Shown: one piece after another, positions 26,036 to 36,640 of the stretch
Layout: the number at the start of each line of letters is the position of its first letter
Position numbering within the stretch: the stretch's first letter is position 1
From: an uncultured Tenacibaculum sp.
GTDB taxonomy: Bacteria > Bacteroidota > Bacteroidia > Flavobacteriales > Flavobacteriaceae
NCBI RefSeq assembly: GCF_947499065.1
Contig: NZ_CANMMT010000002.1
Span: forward strand, 619,313-683,312
DNA length: 64,000 nucleotides
Direction: 5' to 3'
Notes under the pieces: generated by a model
Told to the model about the DNA's origin: nothing
The model's input: only the letters and a program-made list of their open reading frames with translations
Databases searched by the model: none
Program-made: the position numbers and the translations under genes

Positions 26036-26878
26036 ATGGAAAAAGAAAGTTTTATCACTCAAAAACCCAAGAATTCTCTTTTACATTCAACTATTTCCTA
26101 TTATTATTTCCACAACTCATTAGTTGATACTCTTCATAAAAAGTTTATTTATTATCCAAATACCAAAAATGCGCTTACTATTTATAAAAACTCAAAAGTT
26201 TCGTATAGTAAAAACAACTCTATAAGCACTCCAAAAAACAATTTTTATAGTATTCTATACTCTGGCATACAAAAACAATTTAGAACAGCAGAAATCATTG
26301 CTCCTTTTAATAAAATTGGTATTGTATTTCAAGAGTTAGGTATTAATCATTTTATAAATATCCCTCTTTCAGAAATTACAAATAATCCTATAGACAAATC
26401 ATTTAACTATTTTGGTGATGAATTTATTCAACTATGCAATTCTATTTATTCTGAGAAAAATATAAATCAAAAAGTAAATTTATTAGATGCTTTTTTTATT
26501 AAAAAACATCATCCTTTTACTGAAGAAAAGCTAGAGCATTCTATAAACTTAATAACTAATTCAGAAAAAAAAGTTACAATTAAAGAGCATGCTAAAAAGT
26601 GTGGAGTAAGTGAGAAGACTCTTTCAAGACTTTATAAAAAACATCTGTGCTGTACTCCTAAAGAATACACTAATATTGTTCAGTTTAGGAAAGCCTTAAA
26701 TGACTATCTTTTGTTAAATAAAAAATCTTCGCTAACAGAGCTAGCTATTGACAATAAATATTATGATCAGTCACAATTTATTAATCATTTTAAAAAATTA
26801 ACCGGATTAAACCCTAAAACATTTTTTAAAAACATACAACACTTAGGTTATGAAGACACTTTTTGGAACTTCAAATAG
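26036..26878 (+). CDS. AraC-family transcriptional regulator
   Basis: The 280-residue protein has an N-terminal domain of about 170 residues, a probable small-molecule sensor rich in aromatic residues. A C-terminal AraC DNA-binding domain with two helix-turn-helix units follows (VTIKEHAKKCGVSEKTLSRLYKK, split around residues 183-205, and LTELAIDNKYYDQSQFINHFKKLTGLNP, about 238-265). The target genes are not known. The esterase gene 64 bp downstream, or the SDR unit upstream, are the obvious candidates. No ligand can be inferred. Confidence 0.88.
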   Translation: MEKESFITQKPKNSLLHSTISYYYFHNSLVDTLHKKFIYYPNTKNALTIYKNSKVSYSKNNSISTPKNNFYSILYSGIQKQFRTAEIIAPFNKIGIVFQELGINHFINIPLSEITNNPIDKSFNYFGDEFIQLCNSIYSEKNINQKVNLLDAFFIKKHHPFTEEKLEHSINLITNSEKKVTIKEHAKKCGVSEKTLSRLYKKHLCCTPKEYTNIVQFRKALNDYLLLNKKSSLTELAIDNKYYDQSQFINHFKKLTGLNPKTFFKNIQHLGYEDTFWNFK

Positions 26879-26942
26879 CTTGTGTCCATTTTCGCCAATT
26901 TTACTTTTCTATAATTACTTTTTTTTGTTGAAAAAATAAAAC

Positions 26943-28130
26943 ATGAAGTACATTATATCGTTCATTTTCTGCTCTGCAATGAACTTTTTAGTTTATTCTC
27001 AATCACCTATGAATACTGTTTTTAGCATCCAATCTGAAGCATTCAAAGAAATTCGTGAATTCAAAGTTCACCTTCCCAAAAAAATGAAAACCAACGAACA
27101 TCTTCCCGTTATTTTTATTTTTGATGCACAATGGAATCCATACTACAAGTTACTTACTTCTACTATAGATTATTTAACTGAAATTAAAGAGTTCCCTAGA
27201 AGTATTATTGTTGGAATTAAAAATAAAAAAAGACAATATGAATTAACACCAGCTCCTGTTAATGAAGATTGGAAAATTCCTAGTTTAGGAGGAGCTAAAT
27301 TTCTTGAAAAGCATCTTACTAACGAGGTTATACCTTTTTTGAAAACAAAATACAATATTGCAGATTTTAGAATAGGAATAGGGCACTCGCTTGGAGGCAC
27401 TTTTGTTTTAAATAGTTTAACTGACAATCCTAAGTTATTTAACGCTTATATAGCAATTAGTCCTAACCTTCAATTAGATGATGAAGAAGTTGTTTTAAAA
27501 CTTCAACGTAATATTACTAAAATTAAAAAACTGAATAGCTATTTTTATGTTACTATGGGAACTTCAGGAAATACTGATATTCAATTTTTACCTCCAGTAA
27601 AAAAATTAGATTCTGTATTAAAATTTCATAAAAGCAAAAACTTAGATTGGAATTTTAAAATTTTAAAAAACTACAATCACGCTACTACTCCTTTGGAAAG
27701 TACTCATTTAGCTTTACAAGATTTATCTAAGAGATGGAAAATATCTCCTAAACAAAGAGAAGAGATTATAAACAGTAAAAACGTGTTACAAAATTTTATG
27801 CTTTTTTATGAGAAACTTTCTAATTGGACTGGATATACTGTTATTCCACAAAAACATGATTATTATAATTTTATTGCCGCTTTAGAAAAAAATAAAAAGC
27901 ATAAGGACATTATAAAACTAGCTAAAAATGCTATAGAAAATTATCCAACTGAATCGAGATACTACAATATTATTGCTGAAAACTTAATTTTAATAAATAA
28001 GAAAGCAACGGCAAGAAAGTACTTAGAGCAAGCTATTAAAGTTTTAGAAGATGAATATTTTGAATATAATAACGATAAAGAATACTTTAAAAAACTATAT
28101 GCAAAAAACCTACATAAACTTAATAACTAA
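26943..28130 (+). CDS. Secreted esterase (alpha/beta hydrolase, PF00756 type) with helical C-terminus
   Basis: A 395-residue protein with a signal peptide (MNFLVYSQ cleavage region). An esterase_phd-like hydrolase domain follows (about 25-280) with the nucleophile elbow GIGHSLGGTF (Ser about 146) and a likely catalytic His in NHATTP. The family includes siderophore and carbohydrate esterases. The final 110 residues are helical and resemble degenerate TPR units (ESRYYNIIAENLILINKKATARKYLEQAI). It is preceded by an AraC regulator and closed by a strong terminator. The substrate is unknown; periplasmic location is inferred from the signal. Confidence 0.8.
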   Translation: MKYIISFIFCSAMNFLVYSQSPMNTVFSIQSEAFKEIREFKVHLPKKMKTNEHLPVIFIFDAQWNPYYKLLTSTIDYLTEIKEFPRSIIVGIKNKKRQYELTPAPVNEDWKIPSLGGAKFLEKHLTNEVIPFLKTKYNIADFRIGIGHSLGGTFVLNSLTDNPKLFNAYIAISPNLQLDDEEVVLKLQRNITKIKKLNSYFYVTMGTSGNTDIQFLPPVKKLDSVLKFHKSKNLDWNFKILKNYNHATTPLESTHLALQDLSKRWKISPKQREEIINSKNVLQNFMLFYEKLSNWTGYTVIPQKHDYYNFIAALEKNKKHKDIIKLAKNAIENYPTESRYYNIIAENLILINKKATARKYLEQAIKVLEDEYFEYNNDKEYFKKLYAKNLHKLNN

Positions 28131-28146
28131 ACTTTTGTTAATCATA

Positions 28147-28187
28147 TTAAATAAAAAAGCTTGCCTAAGGCAAGCTTTTTTATTTAA
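28147..28187. terminator. Bidirectional terminator between the esterase and PIG-L genes
   Basis: A perfect 19-bp stem with loop TAA, whose outer part is A-rich on one side and T-rich on the other. It serves both convergent genes. Confidence 0.9.
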
Positions 28188-28201
28188 ACGAATAATATAA
28201 T

Positions 28202-30718
28202 TTACATTTTTATAGTTTCTTTTTTACTTTCTTCTTTACCAACCGATAACATATTTGCAAATAATTTATAAGCCCCAGAAACTCCTGCTGGTAGCTCTCT
28301 AAAGAAACTTAAACCAGTGTACATATAATTTCCTTTACCATATTTAGCTATTAATAAACTTCCTGTTTTGGTTGATTCTCCTTTATCACTCATAGATAAT
28401 ATAGGTGTAAATTCTTTACCCCATTGGTTTGGAAAATACAAACCTCTTTCTTGTACCCAACCATTAAAGTCTGATTCAGAAACTTTATTTGGATAATTTA
28501 ATATTGAATGATTTTTAGCTAACATCGTAACTTTAGCATGCTCATCAGTAACTCTATCTCTCGATAATTTTAGTTCAAAAGGAGCTTTTACATCTACTCT
28601 CCTACTAGTATTATACTGAACAATCATGTTACCACCATTCTTAACATAATCAAGTAAATACTTTTGTTTGAATTGTAATTCAGGTAATACATTATAAGCA
28701 CGTATTCCTACTACTACAGCATCAAATTCTTCTAAATTCTTATCGTTAATATCTTTTGGATTAATCTCTATAACATCATAACCAATTTGACGTAAGCTTT
28801 CAGGAACAGCATCACCAGAACCTTGAATATAAGCAATCCTCTTTCCTTGTTTTTTAATATTTAAACGCACCATTTTTGCTTCTGAAGGCAATAAAACTGA
28901 TTGTTTTGGTATATGCTCATAATTAATTTCAACCAATTCCTTATCAAAAGATTCTCCATCTACTTTCGCAACTGCTTTTAAAACTACTTCCGATTGTGCA
29001 TTTGGCGGTGTTACTTTAAAATCAACTACTTGCACATCTCCTTTTTGCTCTATATCAAAAGGAATTTCATTAGGCGACACTTTCCATCCATTTGGTACTT
29101 GTAAAGAAACAGTTCCTTTTACATTCTTAGCTCCAGAACGCACTTCTAATGATACTTTTTGTGAATGTTCTTCTGAAAAGATTACTACTTTGTTTTTTAA
29201 CTTAGTAGTTACTTTAGGAAGTATCTCAAATGGTTCATAAATTTCACCTTTATCTCTTTGAGAATATCTGTGTACAACTGGAATTGTAAATGATATTTCC
29301 TTATCCTCAATTAATAAATTATATTGTACTTGAATTGGTCTCTTTGTTTCAGGATTTCCTATAACTTTTTTATTAGCAACTTTGTACATTCCTAAATCCC
29401 AAGGAGTACTTAACCAATAAGGAGATGAATAATCTAAAGCTCCAATAGTAATGTTTTCCTTGAAGTTTTTCTTTGAATTAGGAGCTAAGTCTAATCCTTT
29501 TTTAATTTCATTACCACCTGGTAAAACTTTTATTGATGCTAATTCCATAGAAATTTCACTTCTATTTAGTACTTCAAAATTTACGTTTACCACACTATTA
29601 GGAGTTGTACTAGAACTATTTGCTGAAGCTTCTAAATATAATCCTGCACAAGCTTTGATTATATCTTTAAGCTCTTTACTTTTTATTTTTTTCCAATGTT
29701 CATCTTTTAAGTTTTGAACTAACCCATATGCTTTTAATAAAGCTGGTAGATGTTTAGAAGGATTAACAAAATCAAAATTTTCTTCAACCTTATATAAAAT
29801 GTCTCCAATATCTCCTCCTCCTTCTACTCTATTCCAAGTAGTATTGATTCCTGAGAAAATATCTTTTTTATCTTTAGGAAAATCCCCTTTTAAAAATTCA
29901 ACATATTCAGTTTGAGAACCACGAGTTGTTAAACGTCCAAATCCTTGACATAAATGCTGACTACTAGCGATAGAAGCTAACTCATTATTAGATAAACCTT
30001 TTAAAGGATAATAAGTTCCTATATCAAAGCTTAACATTTTACTTTTATCAGCTTTTGCAAATTTCTCTCTACTTCCATAAAACCACCAAGAAGTATTGAA
30101 AAATAATCGCTTAGGTTGCCAAACACTTGTGTTTTTTAATTGGTTGGGATATTTCGTTTTATCATTAGCTAAATCAAATGCTTCTACACTTAGCATCGCT
30201 GAAGATGTATGATGACCATGTGTTGTACCTGGAGTTCTATGATTGAAACGATTGATAATTACATCTGGTTTAAATGTACGAATAGCCCAAACTACATCGG
30301 CTAAAACTTTGTCTTTATCCCAAATTTCTAAGGTTTCATCTGGATGTTTAGAATATCCAAAATCGTTAGCTCTTGAAAAGCGTTGTTCTCCTCCATCTAC
30401 ACTTCTTGCTGCTAATAATTCCTGAGTTCTTATTACACCTAACAACTCTCTTATTTCAGGGCCTATTAAGTTTTGACCTCCATCTCCTCGTGTTAACGAT
30501 AAATACGCCGTTCTGGCTTTTTCATGATTTGCTAAATAAGCTATTAAACGAGTATTCTCATCATCAGGATGTGCTGCTACATATAATGCAGAACCTAAAA
30601 AATTAAGTTTCTGTATTTTTTCATAAATCTGATTTGATGATAGTTTTTGAGGTTTTTGTGCTAATATTGACAGGGATATCAATAAAAAAGAAAAACAAAA
30701 AAGTGTTTTTTTGTACAT
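28202..30718 (-). CDS. Secreted PIG-L/LmbE-family deacetylase, multidomain
   Basis: An 838-residue exported protein with a signal peptide ending near SILAQ. The N-terminal PIG-L domain has the zinc motif AAHPDDENTRL (about 48-58) and a downstream THGHH for the third ligand. LmbE/PIG-L enzymes remove N-acetyl groups from sugars. A middle part (about 380-600) looks like Ig-like beta domains (NEW3-type text such as GWKVSPNEIPF). The C-terminus has a class I glutamine amidotransferase-like fold (about 640-830; VVVGIRAYNVLPEL, MIVQYNTSRR). This three-part layout is known in Bacteroidota. The substrate is probably an extracellular or periplasmic amino sugar. Confidence 0.87.
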   Translation of the reverse strand: MYKKTLFCFSFLLISLSILAQKPQKLSSNQIYEKIQKLNFLGSALYVAAHPDDENTRLIAYLANHEKARTAYLSLTRGDGGQNLIGPEIRELLGVIRTQELLAARSVDGGEQRFSRANDFGYSKHPDETLEIWDKDKVLADVVWAIRTFKPDVIINRFNHRTPGTTHGHHTSSAMLSVEAFDLANDKTKYPNQLKNTSVWQPKRLFFNTSWWFYGSREKFAKADKSKMLSFDIGTYYPLKGLSNNELASIASSQHLCQGFGRLTTRGSQTEYVEFLKGDFPKDKKDIFSGINTTWNRVEGGGDIGDILYKVEENFDFVNPSKHLPALLKAYGLVQNLKDEHWKKIKSKELKDIIKACAGLYLEASANSSSTTPNSVVNVNFEVLNRSEISMELASIKVLPGGNEIKKGLDLAPNSKKNFKENITIGALDYSSPYWLSTPWDLGMYKVANKKVIGNPETKRPIQVQYNLLIEDKEISFTIPVVHRYSQRDKGEIYEPFEILPKVTTKLKNKVVIFSEEHSQKVSLEVRSGAKNVKGTVSLQVPNGWKVSPNEIPFDIEQKGDVQVVDFKVTPPNAQSEVVLKAVAKVDGESFDKELVEINYEHIPKQSVLLPSEAKMVRLNIKKQGKRIAYIQGSGDAVPESLRQIGYDVIEINPKDINDKNLEEFDAVVVGIRAYNVLPELQFKQKYLLDYVKNGGNMIVQYNTSRRVDVKAPFELKLSRDRVTDEHAKVTMLAKNHSILNYPNKVSESDFNGWVQERGLYFPNQWGKEFTPILSMSDKGESTKTGSLLIAKYGKGNYMYTGLSFFRELPAGVSGAYKLFANMLSVGKEESKKETIKM

Positions 30719-30740
30719 TTTTAACGTTTTGATTGGCTAA

Positions 30741-30748
30741 CAAATGTA
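30741..30748 (-). promoter_or_regulatory. -7 element of the PIG-L gene
   Basis: The minus strand reads TACATTTG, a TAnnTTTG match, 22 nt before the ATG. Confidence 0.45.
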
Positions 30749-30796
30749 ACTTTTTTAGTTTGAGATTCTATCAAATTAACAAAACGCTAACATTTT

Positions 30797-32224
30797 TTAA
30801 CTCAAAAAATACTCATCCTTAAAACCTATCAGGTATAATTTTTTTTGAGCTCTCGTAACTGCTGTATATAACCACCTTAAGTATTCGACACTTGGTCCAT
30901 CTGGTAAATAAGGTTGTTCAATAAAAACAGTATTCCATTGCCCTCCTTGTGATTTATGACAAGTCATAGCGTATGAAAACTTAACTTGTAAAGCATTAAA
31001 ATACTTGTTCTTTTTTACTCCCATGAACTGCTTGTATTTTGATTTTTCATGAGCAAAATCCTCTTTTACAGCTTCATATAATTTATTAGACTCTTCATAT
31101 GTTAATGAAGGACTCTCACTCGAAAGTGTATCTAAAAGTAATACTGTATCAAAAGGTTTCATATCAGGATAATCAATCATACGAATCTCAACTTCAGCAA
31201 ATTTAAACCCGTATAATTCCTTTATAGAATTTATACGCATTACTTCACAAATATCTCCATTGGCTATAAATCCAGCAGCAGAAGAATCTTTTAACCAGTA
31301 ATAATTATTCTTTACTACCATGACATAATCTCCAGTAGAAATTTCATTCTCTTGTCCTCTAATTCTGGTTCTTATTTGTTCATTATACTGATTAGCTCTT
31401 TTATTAGATCGAACTATAATGGCGGTATCTTCAACCCCTAAATCACCATCGTAGGCCATAGTTATAGCATCTTGGATATCATAACTATCTTCTAAACGAA
31501 TAATATCAGCGAAGTTTAAATCAAACTTAAAATGAGTTGCATCGTTTTGTACTAACAAACGTAAATCAGTAGCATTTGCTAAAATCCCAGAATCCTCTTG
31601 TTGCCTAACTACTTCATCTAATTCAATCTCCGTTACGTCTTTACTATATTGAAACGAAAGATTATCTGCTTCTAAAGCCGGGCTCATTGTTAATTTTACA
31701 GGAGGCAACTGTGCGGTATCTCCTATAAAAACTATTTTACAGTTTTTGCCCGAATATACATATGATATTAAATCATCCAATAAAGAACCATTTTCAAACA
31801 ACTTAGCATTTTGTCTATCGTCAGAAATCATAGAAGCTTCATCTATTATGAATATAGTATTAGAATGCTTATTGGGTTGCATAACAAAACTTACACCTCC
31901 ATTACTCTGCTTTTTTGGAAAATATATTTTTTTATGAATTGTAAACGCCTGTCTTTTAGAATAACCAGCAATTACTTTTGCAGCACGTCCAGTTGGTGCC
32001 AATAGCACTGCTTTTTTTCCTGCTTTCCACAAATTATGAACTACAGTACTAATAATTGTTGTTTTTCCTGTTCCTGCATATCCTTTTAGTAAAAAAAGGG
32101 CGCGATTATTGTTGTCAAAAATAAAATGCGTTAACGTATCTAATAATTCCGTTTGTTTTTGAGTAGGCTCGTACGGAAATTTTTGTAATATTTCTTTATA
32201 AAAATTGGGTGCTGATTCTATCAT
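30797..32224 (-). CDS. RecD/Pif1-like superfamily 1 DNA helicase
   Basis: A 475-residue ATP-dependent helicase without nuclease domain. Motif I is GYAGTGKTT (about 48-56), motif II is FIIDEASMIS (about 128-137), motif III is FIGDTAQLPPV. The C-terminal UvrD_C_2-like block has SYAMTCHKSQGGQWNTV and YTAVTRAQKKLYLIG. The absence of the long N-terminal region of RecD2 makes this the short form often annotated as AAA family ATPase or ATP-dependent RecD-like helicase. It likely acts in DNA repair or fork rescue. No RecB or RecC partner is nearby. Confidence 0.9.
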   Translation of the reverse strand: MIESAPNFYKEILQKFPYEPTQKQTELLDTLTHFIFDNNNRALFLLKGYAGTGKTTIISTVVHNLWKAGKKAVLLAPTGRAAKVIAGYSKRQAFTIHKKIYFPKKQSNGGVSFVMQPNKHSNTIFIIDEASMISDDRQNAKLFENGSLLDDLISYVYSGKNCKIVFIGDTAQLPPVKLTMSPALEADNLSFQYSKDVTEIELDEVVRQQEDSGILANATDLRLLVQNDATHFKFDLNFADIIRLEDSYDIQDAITMAYDGDLGVEDTAIIVRSNKRANQYNEQIRTRIRGQENEISTGDYVMVVKNNYYWLKDSSAAGFIANGDICEVMRINSIKELYGFKFAEVEIRMIDYPDMKPFDTVLLLDTLSSESPSLTYEESNKLYEAVKEDFAHEKSKYKQFMGVKKNKYFNALQVKFSYAMTCHKSQGGQWNTVFIEQPYLPDGPSVEYLRWLYTAVTRAQKKLYLIGFKDEYFLS

Positions 32225-32239
32225 ATTTCAAATAATCGT

Positions 32240-32247
32240 CAAAGATA
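32240..32247 (-). promoter_or_regulatory. -7 element of the RecD-like helicase gene
   Basis: The minus strand reads TATCTTTG, a TAnnTTTG match, 15 nt before the ATG. Confidence 0.42.
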
Positions 32248-32290
32248 AATGTATTTATAGATAATTATTTTCATGATTGAAAAAAAATTG

Positions 32291-32298
32291 TAGATTTG
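32291..32298 (+). promoter_or_regulatory. -7 element of the 32327-34402 operon
   Basis: TAGATTTG matches TAnnTTTG, 28 nt before the ATG of the first gene. The -33 region is T-rich without a clear TTTG. Confidence 0.5.
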
Positions 32299-32326
32299 CG
32301 TATATCATATATTAAAAACAAAAAAA

Positions 32327-33061
32327 ATGAATTTATTATTAATGATTTTGGCAGCTGTTGTGGTTGCAATTCTTTTAGCTTTTCTTGTTGTTAAGTTTGT
32401 ACCACTGAAAATGAGATGGTTAGTTTCTATATTACTATCAGCTGCTGCTGGTTTTTTAGTATATTTAATTTATGGAGGTATTATGGAACCTATTAATTTT
32501 GCGAAAGACAAAAAGGTGAAATATGCTAAAGTTATTGAGAATTTAAAGTTAATTCGTGACGCAGAAGTAAAATATAAAGAAGTTCACAAAGTTTATACTG
32601 ATAGTAAAGATTCTTTAATCAACTTTATAGAAAACGGAAAATTAGCTTTAACTGAAACTAAAAATGTTGAAGAAAAAGTAGACCGTGGAGGAGGAATTTT
32701 TATTACTATTTCAAAAAAGCAAATTGATACTATTGGTTACGAACCTGTAGCAAAATACTTTGAAGGTAAAGATTACAAAGGAATGTTTAAAGTTCCTGGT
32801 ACTGATAAAGAATTTCAGATAGCTATTGGTAAAGTAGAAAAAGTAGCTGGTTTATTAGTTCCTGTATTTGAGGCTAAAGCAGACAAAGCTTCTATCTTAA
32901 AAGGAATGAGTCCTTCATTAGTAAAGCAAGAATTAGAAGCTATAGAAACTGACCAAATTAAAGGTGAATTTGTTTCTGTTGGATCTTTAGATGAAGTAAC
33001 TACTGGTGGTAACTGGCCTCCTTACTACGATAAAGCTGAAGCACTTGCAAAAAAAGAGTAA
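32327..33061 (+). CDS. Uncharacterised two-helix membrane protein
   Basis: I do not recognise a named family. The 244 residues begin with two hydrophobic helices (about 3-22 and 32-48), then a long, mostly soluble region. That region starts with a probable coiled coil (AKVIENLKLIRDAEVKYKEV, about 65-85), followed by beta-rich sequence. Similar proteins occur in Flavobacteriaceae in front of DUF3822 and rsmD, as here. The soluble part is probably periplasmic or cytoplasmic, depending on helix orientation. The gene overlaps the DUF3822 gene slightly, which suggests an operon of three. Confidence 0.65.
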   Translation: MNLLLMILAAVVVAILLAFLVVKFVPLKMRWLVSILLSAAAGFLVYLIYGGIMEPINFAKDKKVKYAKVIENLKLIRDAEVKYKEVHKVYTDSKDSLINFIENGKLALTETKNVEEKVDRGGGIFITISKKQIDTIGYEPVAKYFEGKDYKGMFKVPGTDKEFQIAIGKVEKVAGLLVPVFEAKADKASILKGMSPSLVKQELEAIETDQIKGEFVSVGSLDEVTTGGNWPPYYDKAEALAKKE

Positions 33062-33866
33062 AAAAATAAGCGCCTTAGCGCAGTATAAAAATCTATCCAT
33101 CCAATTTAGTTTGGATGGATTTTCTTTTTGTATCTCTAATTCAGAGACAAAAGACCCTATTGTTTTTACACAATATATCTTTGACTCCCCATTAGCTTCT
33201 CCTGAAGTTTTATTGAATGAAGTCATAAACATATTTGCTACTGATAAAGATTTACAGCAAGATTTCACCTCTATCTTTGCTATACATCAAAATAATTTAT
33301 CTACACTTGTGCCTGATAAATATTTCAATAAAAACAATTTAGATTCTTATCTGAAATACACTGTAAAAACACTTTCTACAGATTTAATCACATATGATTC
33401 TTTAGACAAAATGGATGCTCATACTGTCTATATTCCTTATGTGAATATTAATAATTATCTATTTCAAAATTTTGGAGAGTTTGAATTCAAGCATCACTCT
33501 ACTGTATTAATTAATAAACTTTTAAAACAAGTAGATAATAATTTAAAAGATTCTTTTTACGTGCACGTATCAGTTAATCAATTAGATATTGTAGTTTTTG
33601 AAAAGAATTCTTTGAAGCTTTATAATTCATTTTCTTTTCAAACAAAAGAAGACTTTATCTATTATATATTGTTTACTGCTGAACAATTAGGAATGGATTC
33701 TAATGTATTTGAATTAAGTTTTATAGGTGATATTGAAAAAGAATCAGAATTATATGATATTACTTATAATTATGTTCGTAATATTAAATTTATTAGTTCA
33801 AAATCAGGATTTTTTACCAGCAGTACCGATTTTTTAACACACACTAATTTTATTCTAGTATCCTAA
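33045..33866 (+). CDS. DUF3822 protein
   Basis: A Bacteroidota-specific DUF3822 protein of about 273 residues with the typical opening KNLSIQFSLDGFSFCI and the middle HSTVLINKLL. The fold is probably of the ribonuclease H/actin-like ATPase type, but no catalytic role is known. The start is uncertain. A GTG at 33006 would give a 56-bp overlap with the previous gene and 13 extra unlikely residues; I prefer the TTG at 33045, which leaves a 17-bp overlap and a normal N-terminus. Its stop overlaps the rsmD start by one base, a pairing often seen in the phylum. Confidence 0.78.
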   Translation: MQKKSKKISALAQYKNLSIQFSLDGFSFCISNSETKDPIVFTQYIFDSPLASPEVLLNEVINIFATDKDLQQDFTSIFAIHQNNLSTLVPDKYFNKNNLDSYLKYTVKTLSTDLITYDSLDKMDAHTVYIPYVNINNYLFQNFGEFEFKHHSTVLINKLLKQVDNNLKDSFYVHVSVNQLDIVVFEKNSLKLYNSFSFQTKEDFIYYILFTAEQLGMDSNVFELSFIGDIEKESELYDITYNYVRNIKFISSKSGFFTSSTDFLTHTNFILVS

Positions 33867-34402
33867 TGCGAATTATTTCAGGAAAATATAAAAGCAAGCG
33901 AATTTCTGCTCCTAAAAACTTACCTGTTCGTCCTACGACCGACATGGCTAAAGAATCTTTATTTAACATCTTAAATAATTTATATTATTTTGAAAATATT
34001 TCTGTAATAGACCTATTTGCTGGTACTGGAAATATTAGTTATGAATTTGCTTCTCGAGGAACTGAAACAATTTATGCTGTAGATGCTAACTATGGATGTA
34101 TAAAATTTATAAATCAAACTTCTAAAGAACTTGATTTAAACATAAACACCTATAAAAGCGATGTTTATAAATTCTTAGAAAAAACACCTTTAAAGTCAGA
34201 TGTAATTTTTGCAGATCCTCCATACGACTTTGAAGCTTCTCAGTTTTTAAAAATAGCTGATTTAGTTTTCGAAAAAGAGCTTTTAAATGAAGATGGAATT
34301 TTAATTATTGAACATTCTAAGCATACAGATTTAACAGAACATCCAAAACATAGTTATGACAAGCGTTATGGAGGAAATGTTTTTAGCTTTTTTGAGCTAT
34401 AA
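33866..34402 (+). CDS. rsmD: 16S rRNA (guanine966-N2)-methyltransferase RsmD
   Basis: The 178 residues start MRIISGKYKSKRI, typical of RsmD. They contain RPTTDMAKESLFNIL, the SAM-binding VIDLFAGTGNISYEFASRG (about 47-65) and the catalytic FADPPYDF (about 114-121). The enzyme methylates N2 of G966 of 16S rRNA during 30S assembly. The length is normal. Translation is coupled to the DUF3822 gene by a one-base overlap. Confidence 0.93.
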   Translation: MRIISGKYKSKRISAPKNLPVRPTTDMAKESLFNILNNLYYFENISVIDLFAGTGNISYEFASRGTETIYAVDANYGCIKFINQTSKELDLNINTYKSDVYKFLEKTPLKSDVIFADPPYDFEASQFLKIADLVFEKELLNEDGILIIEHSKHTDLTEHPKHSYDKRYGGNVFSFFEL

Positions 34403-34523
34403 AAGTTTGTTTAACTGTAAAAACTTACCAATTAACTTAGGATAACTTCCTTTTATCGAAAAAGATAAGAATTAAAGTATTAATAACCTTAACTTAAATC
34501 TCACATAACATTAAACTTATAAT

Positions 34524-34802
34524 ATGGGATTTAAAATTACACATTCTGACGGGCATTTGCATTTAAACGGGGAGTTAAATCTAAATAATCTCTCTTTTGT
34601 TAAGGAAAATGTGAATTCTTATTTTAAAAAAAATGAATCGATTGTTTTAGACATCGACAATGTAACAGCAATTGACCCTCACGGTATAGATTACATTATT
34701 AAATTATATCAAAGAGCTAAGGCTTTAGAAAAGAAATTTCTTTTTTACGGAAAAGGTTCTAGAGATATTATCGACGAATTACAATATAGAAACATTGAAT
34801 AA
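34524..34802 (+). CDS. STAS-domain protein (anti-sigma antagonist-like)
   Basis: A 92-residue single STAS domain. The pattern is an N-terminal strand pair (LHLNGELNLNNL), a helix, the buried strand SIVLDIDNVTAIDPHGIDYIIKLY (about 40-62) and a second helix. In SpoIIAA the residue after the conserved Asp is the phosphorylated Ser or Thr; here the motif reads AIDPHGID, so the usual phosphoacceptor is replaced and regulation by an SpoIIAB-like kinase is doubtful. No kinase or sigma factor is adjacent. A role in partner switching or as a structural module remains open. Confidence 0.7.
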   Translation: MGFKITHSDGHLHLNGELNLNNLSFVKENVNSYFKKNESIVLDIDNVTAIDPHGIDYIIKLYQRAKALEKKFLFYGKGSRDIIDELQYRNIE

Positions 34803-34804
34803 AA

Positions 34805-34835
34805 ATAAAAAAGAGAGCTAAAAAGCTCTCTTTTA
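34805..34835. terminator. Bidirectional terminator between STAS and ABC-F genes
   Basis: The stem AAAAGAGAGCT / AGCTCTCTTTT with a 4-nt A loop lies between two convergent genes. Confidence 0.88.
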
Positions 34836-34838
34836 TCT

Positions 34839-36458
<1,620 letters not shown>

Positions 36459-36481
36459 TTATATTTTTTTAAATTTCCGTG

Positions 36482-36489
36482 CAAAAGTA
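36482..36489 (-). promoter_or_regulatory. -7 element of the ABC-F gene
   Basis: The minus strand reads TACTTTTG, a TAnnTTTG match, 23 nt before the ATG. Confidence 0.45.
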
Positions 36490-36598
36490 AAAAATATACC
36501 AACCAAAAAAGAATTTGCAAGGAAATATTTAACATCTTACTTTTGATGCTTTTAATTCTTTTAACAACGAATTAACAGCTTGATTATATAGAGATGTC

Positions 36599-36606
36599 TA
36601 TTTTTG
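36599..36606 (+). promoter_or_regulatory. -7 element of the thioredoxin-like lipoprotein gene
   Basis: TATTTTTG matches TAnnTTTG, 34 nt before the ATG, with a TTG 16 nt upstream as a possible -33. Confidence 0.5.
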
Positions 36607-36640
36607 AACACTGTATCTTTATCAAGATTATAACAAAAAC

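Noticed and set aside
30797..32224. RecD-like helicase as part of a phage-defence island
   Set aside because: No nuclease, methyltransferase or other defence gene is adjacent; the short RecD-like helicase is common in core genomes of the phylum.
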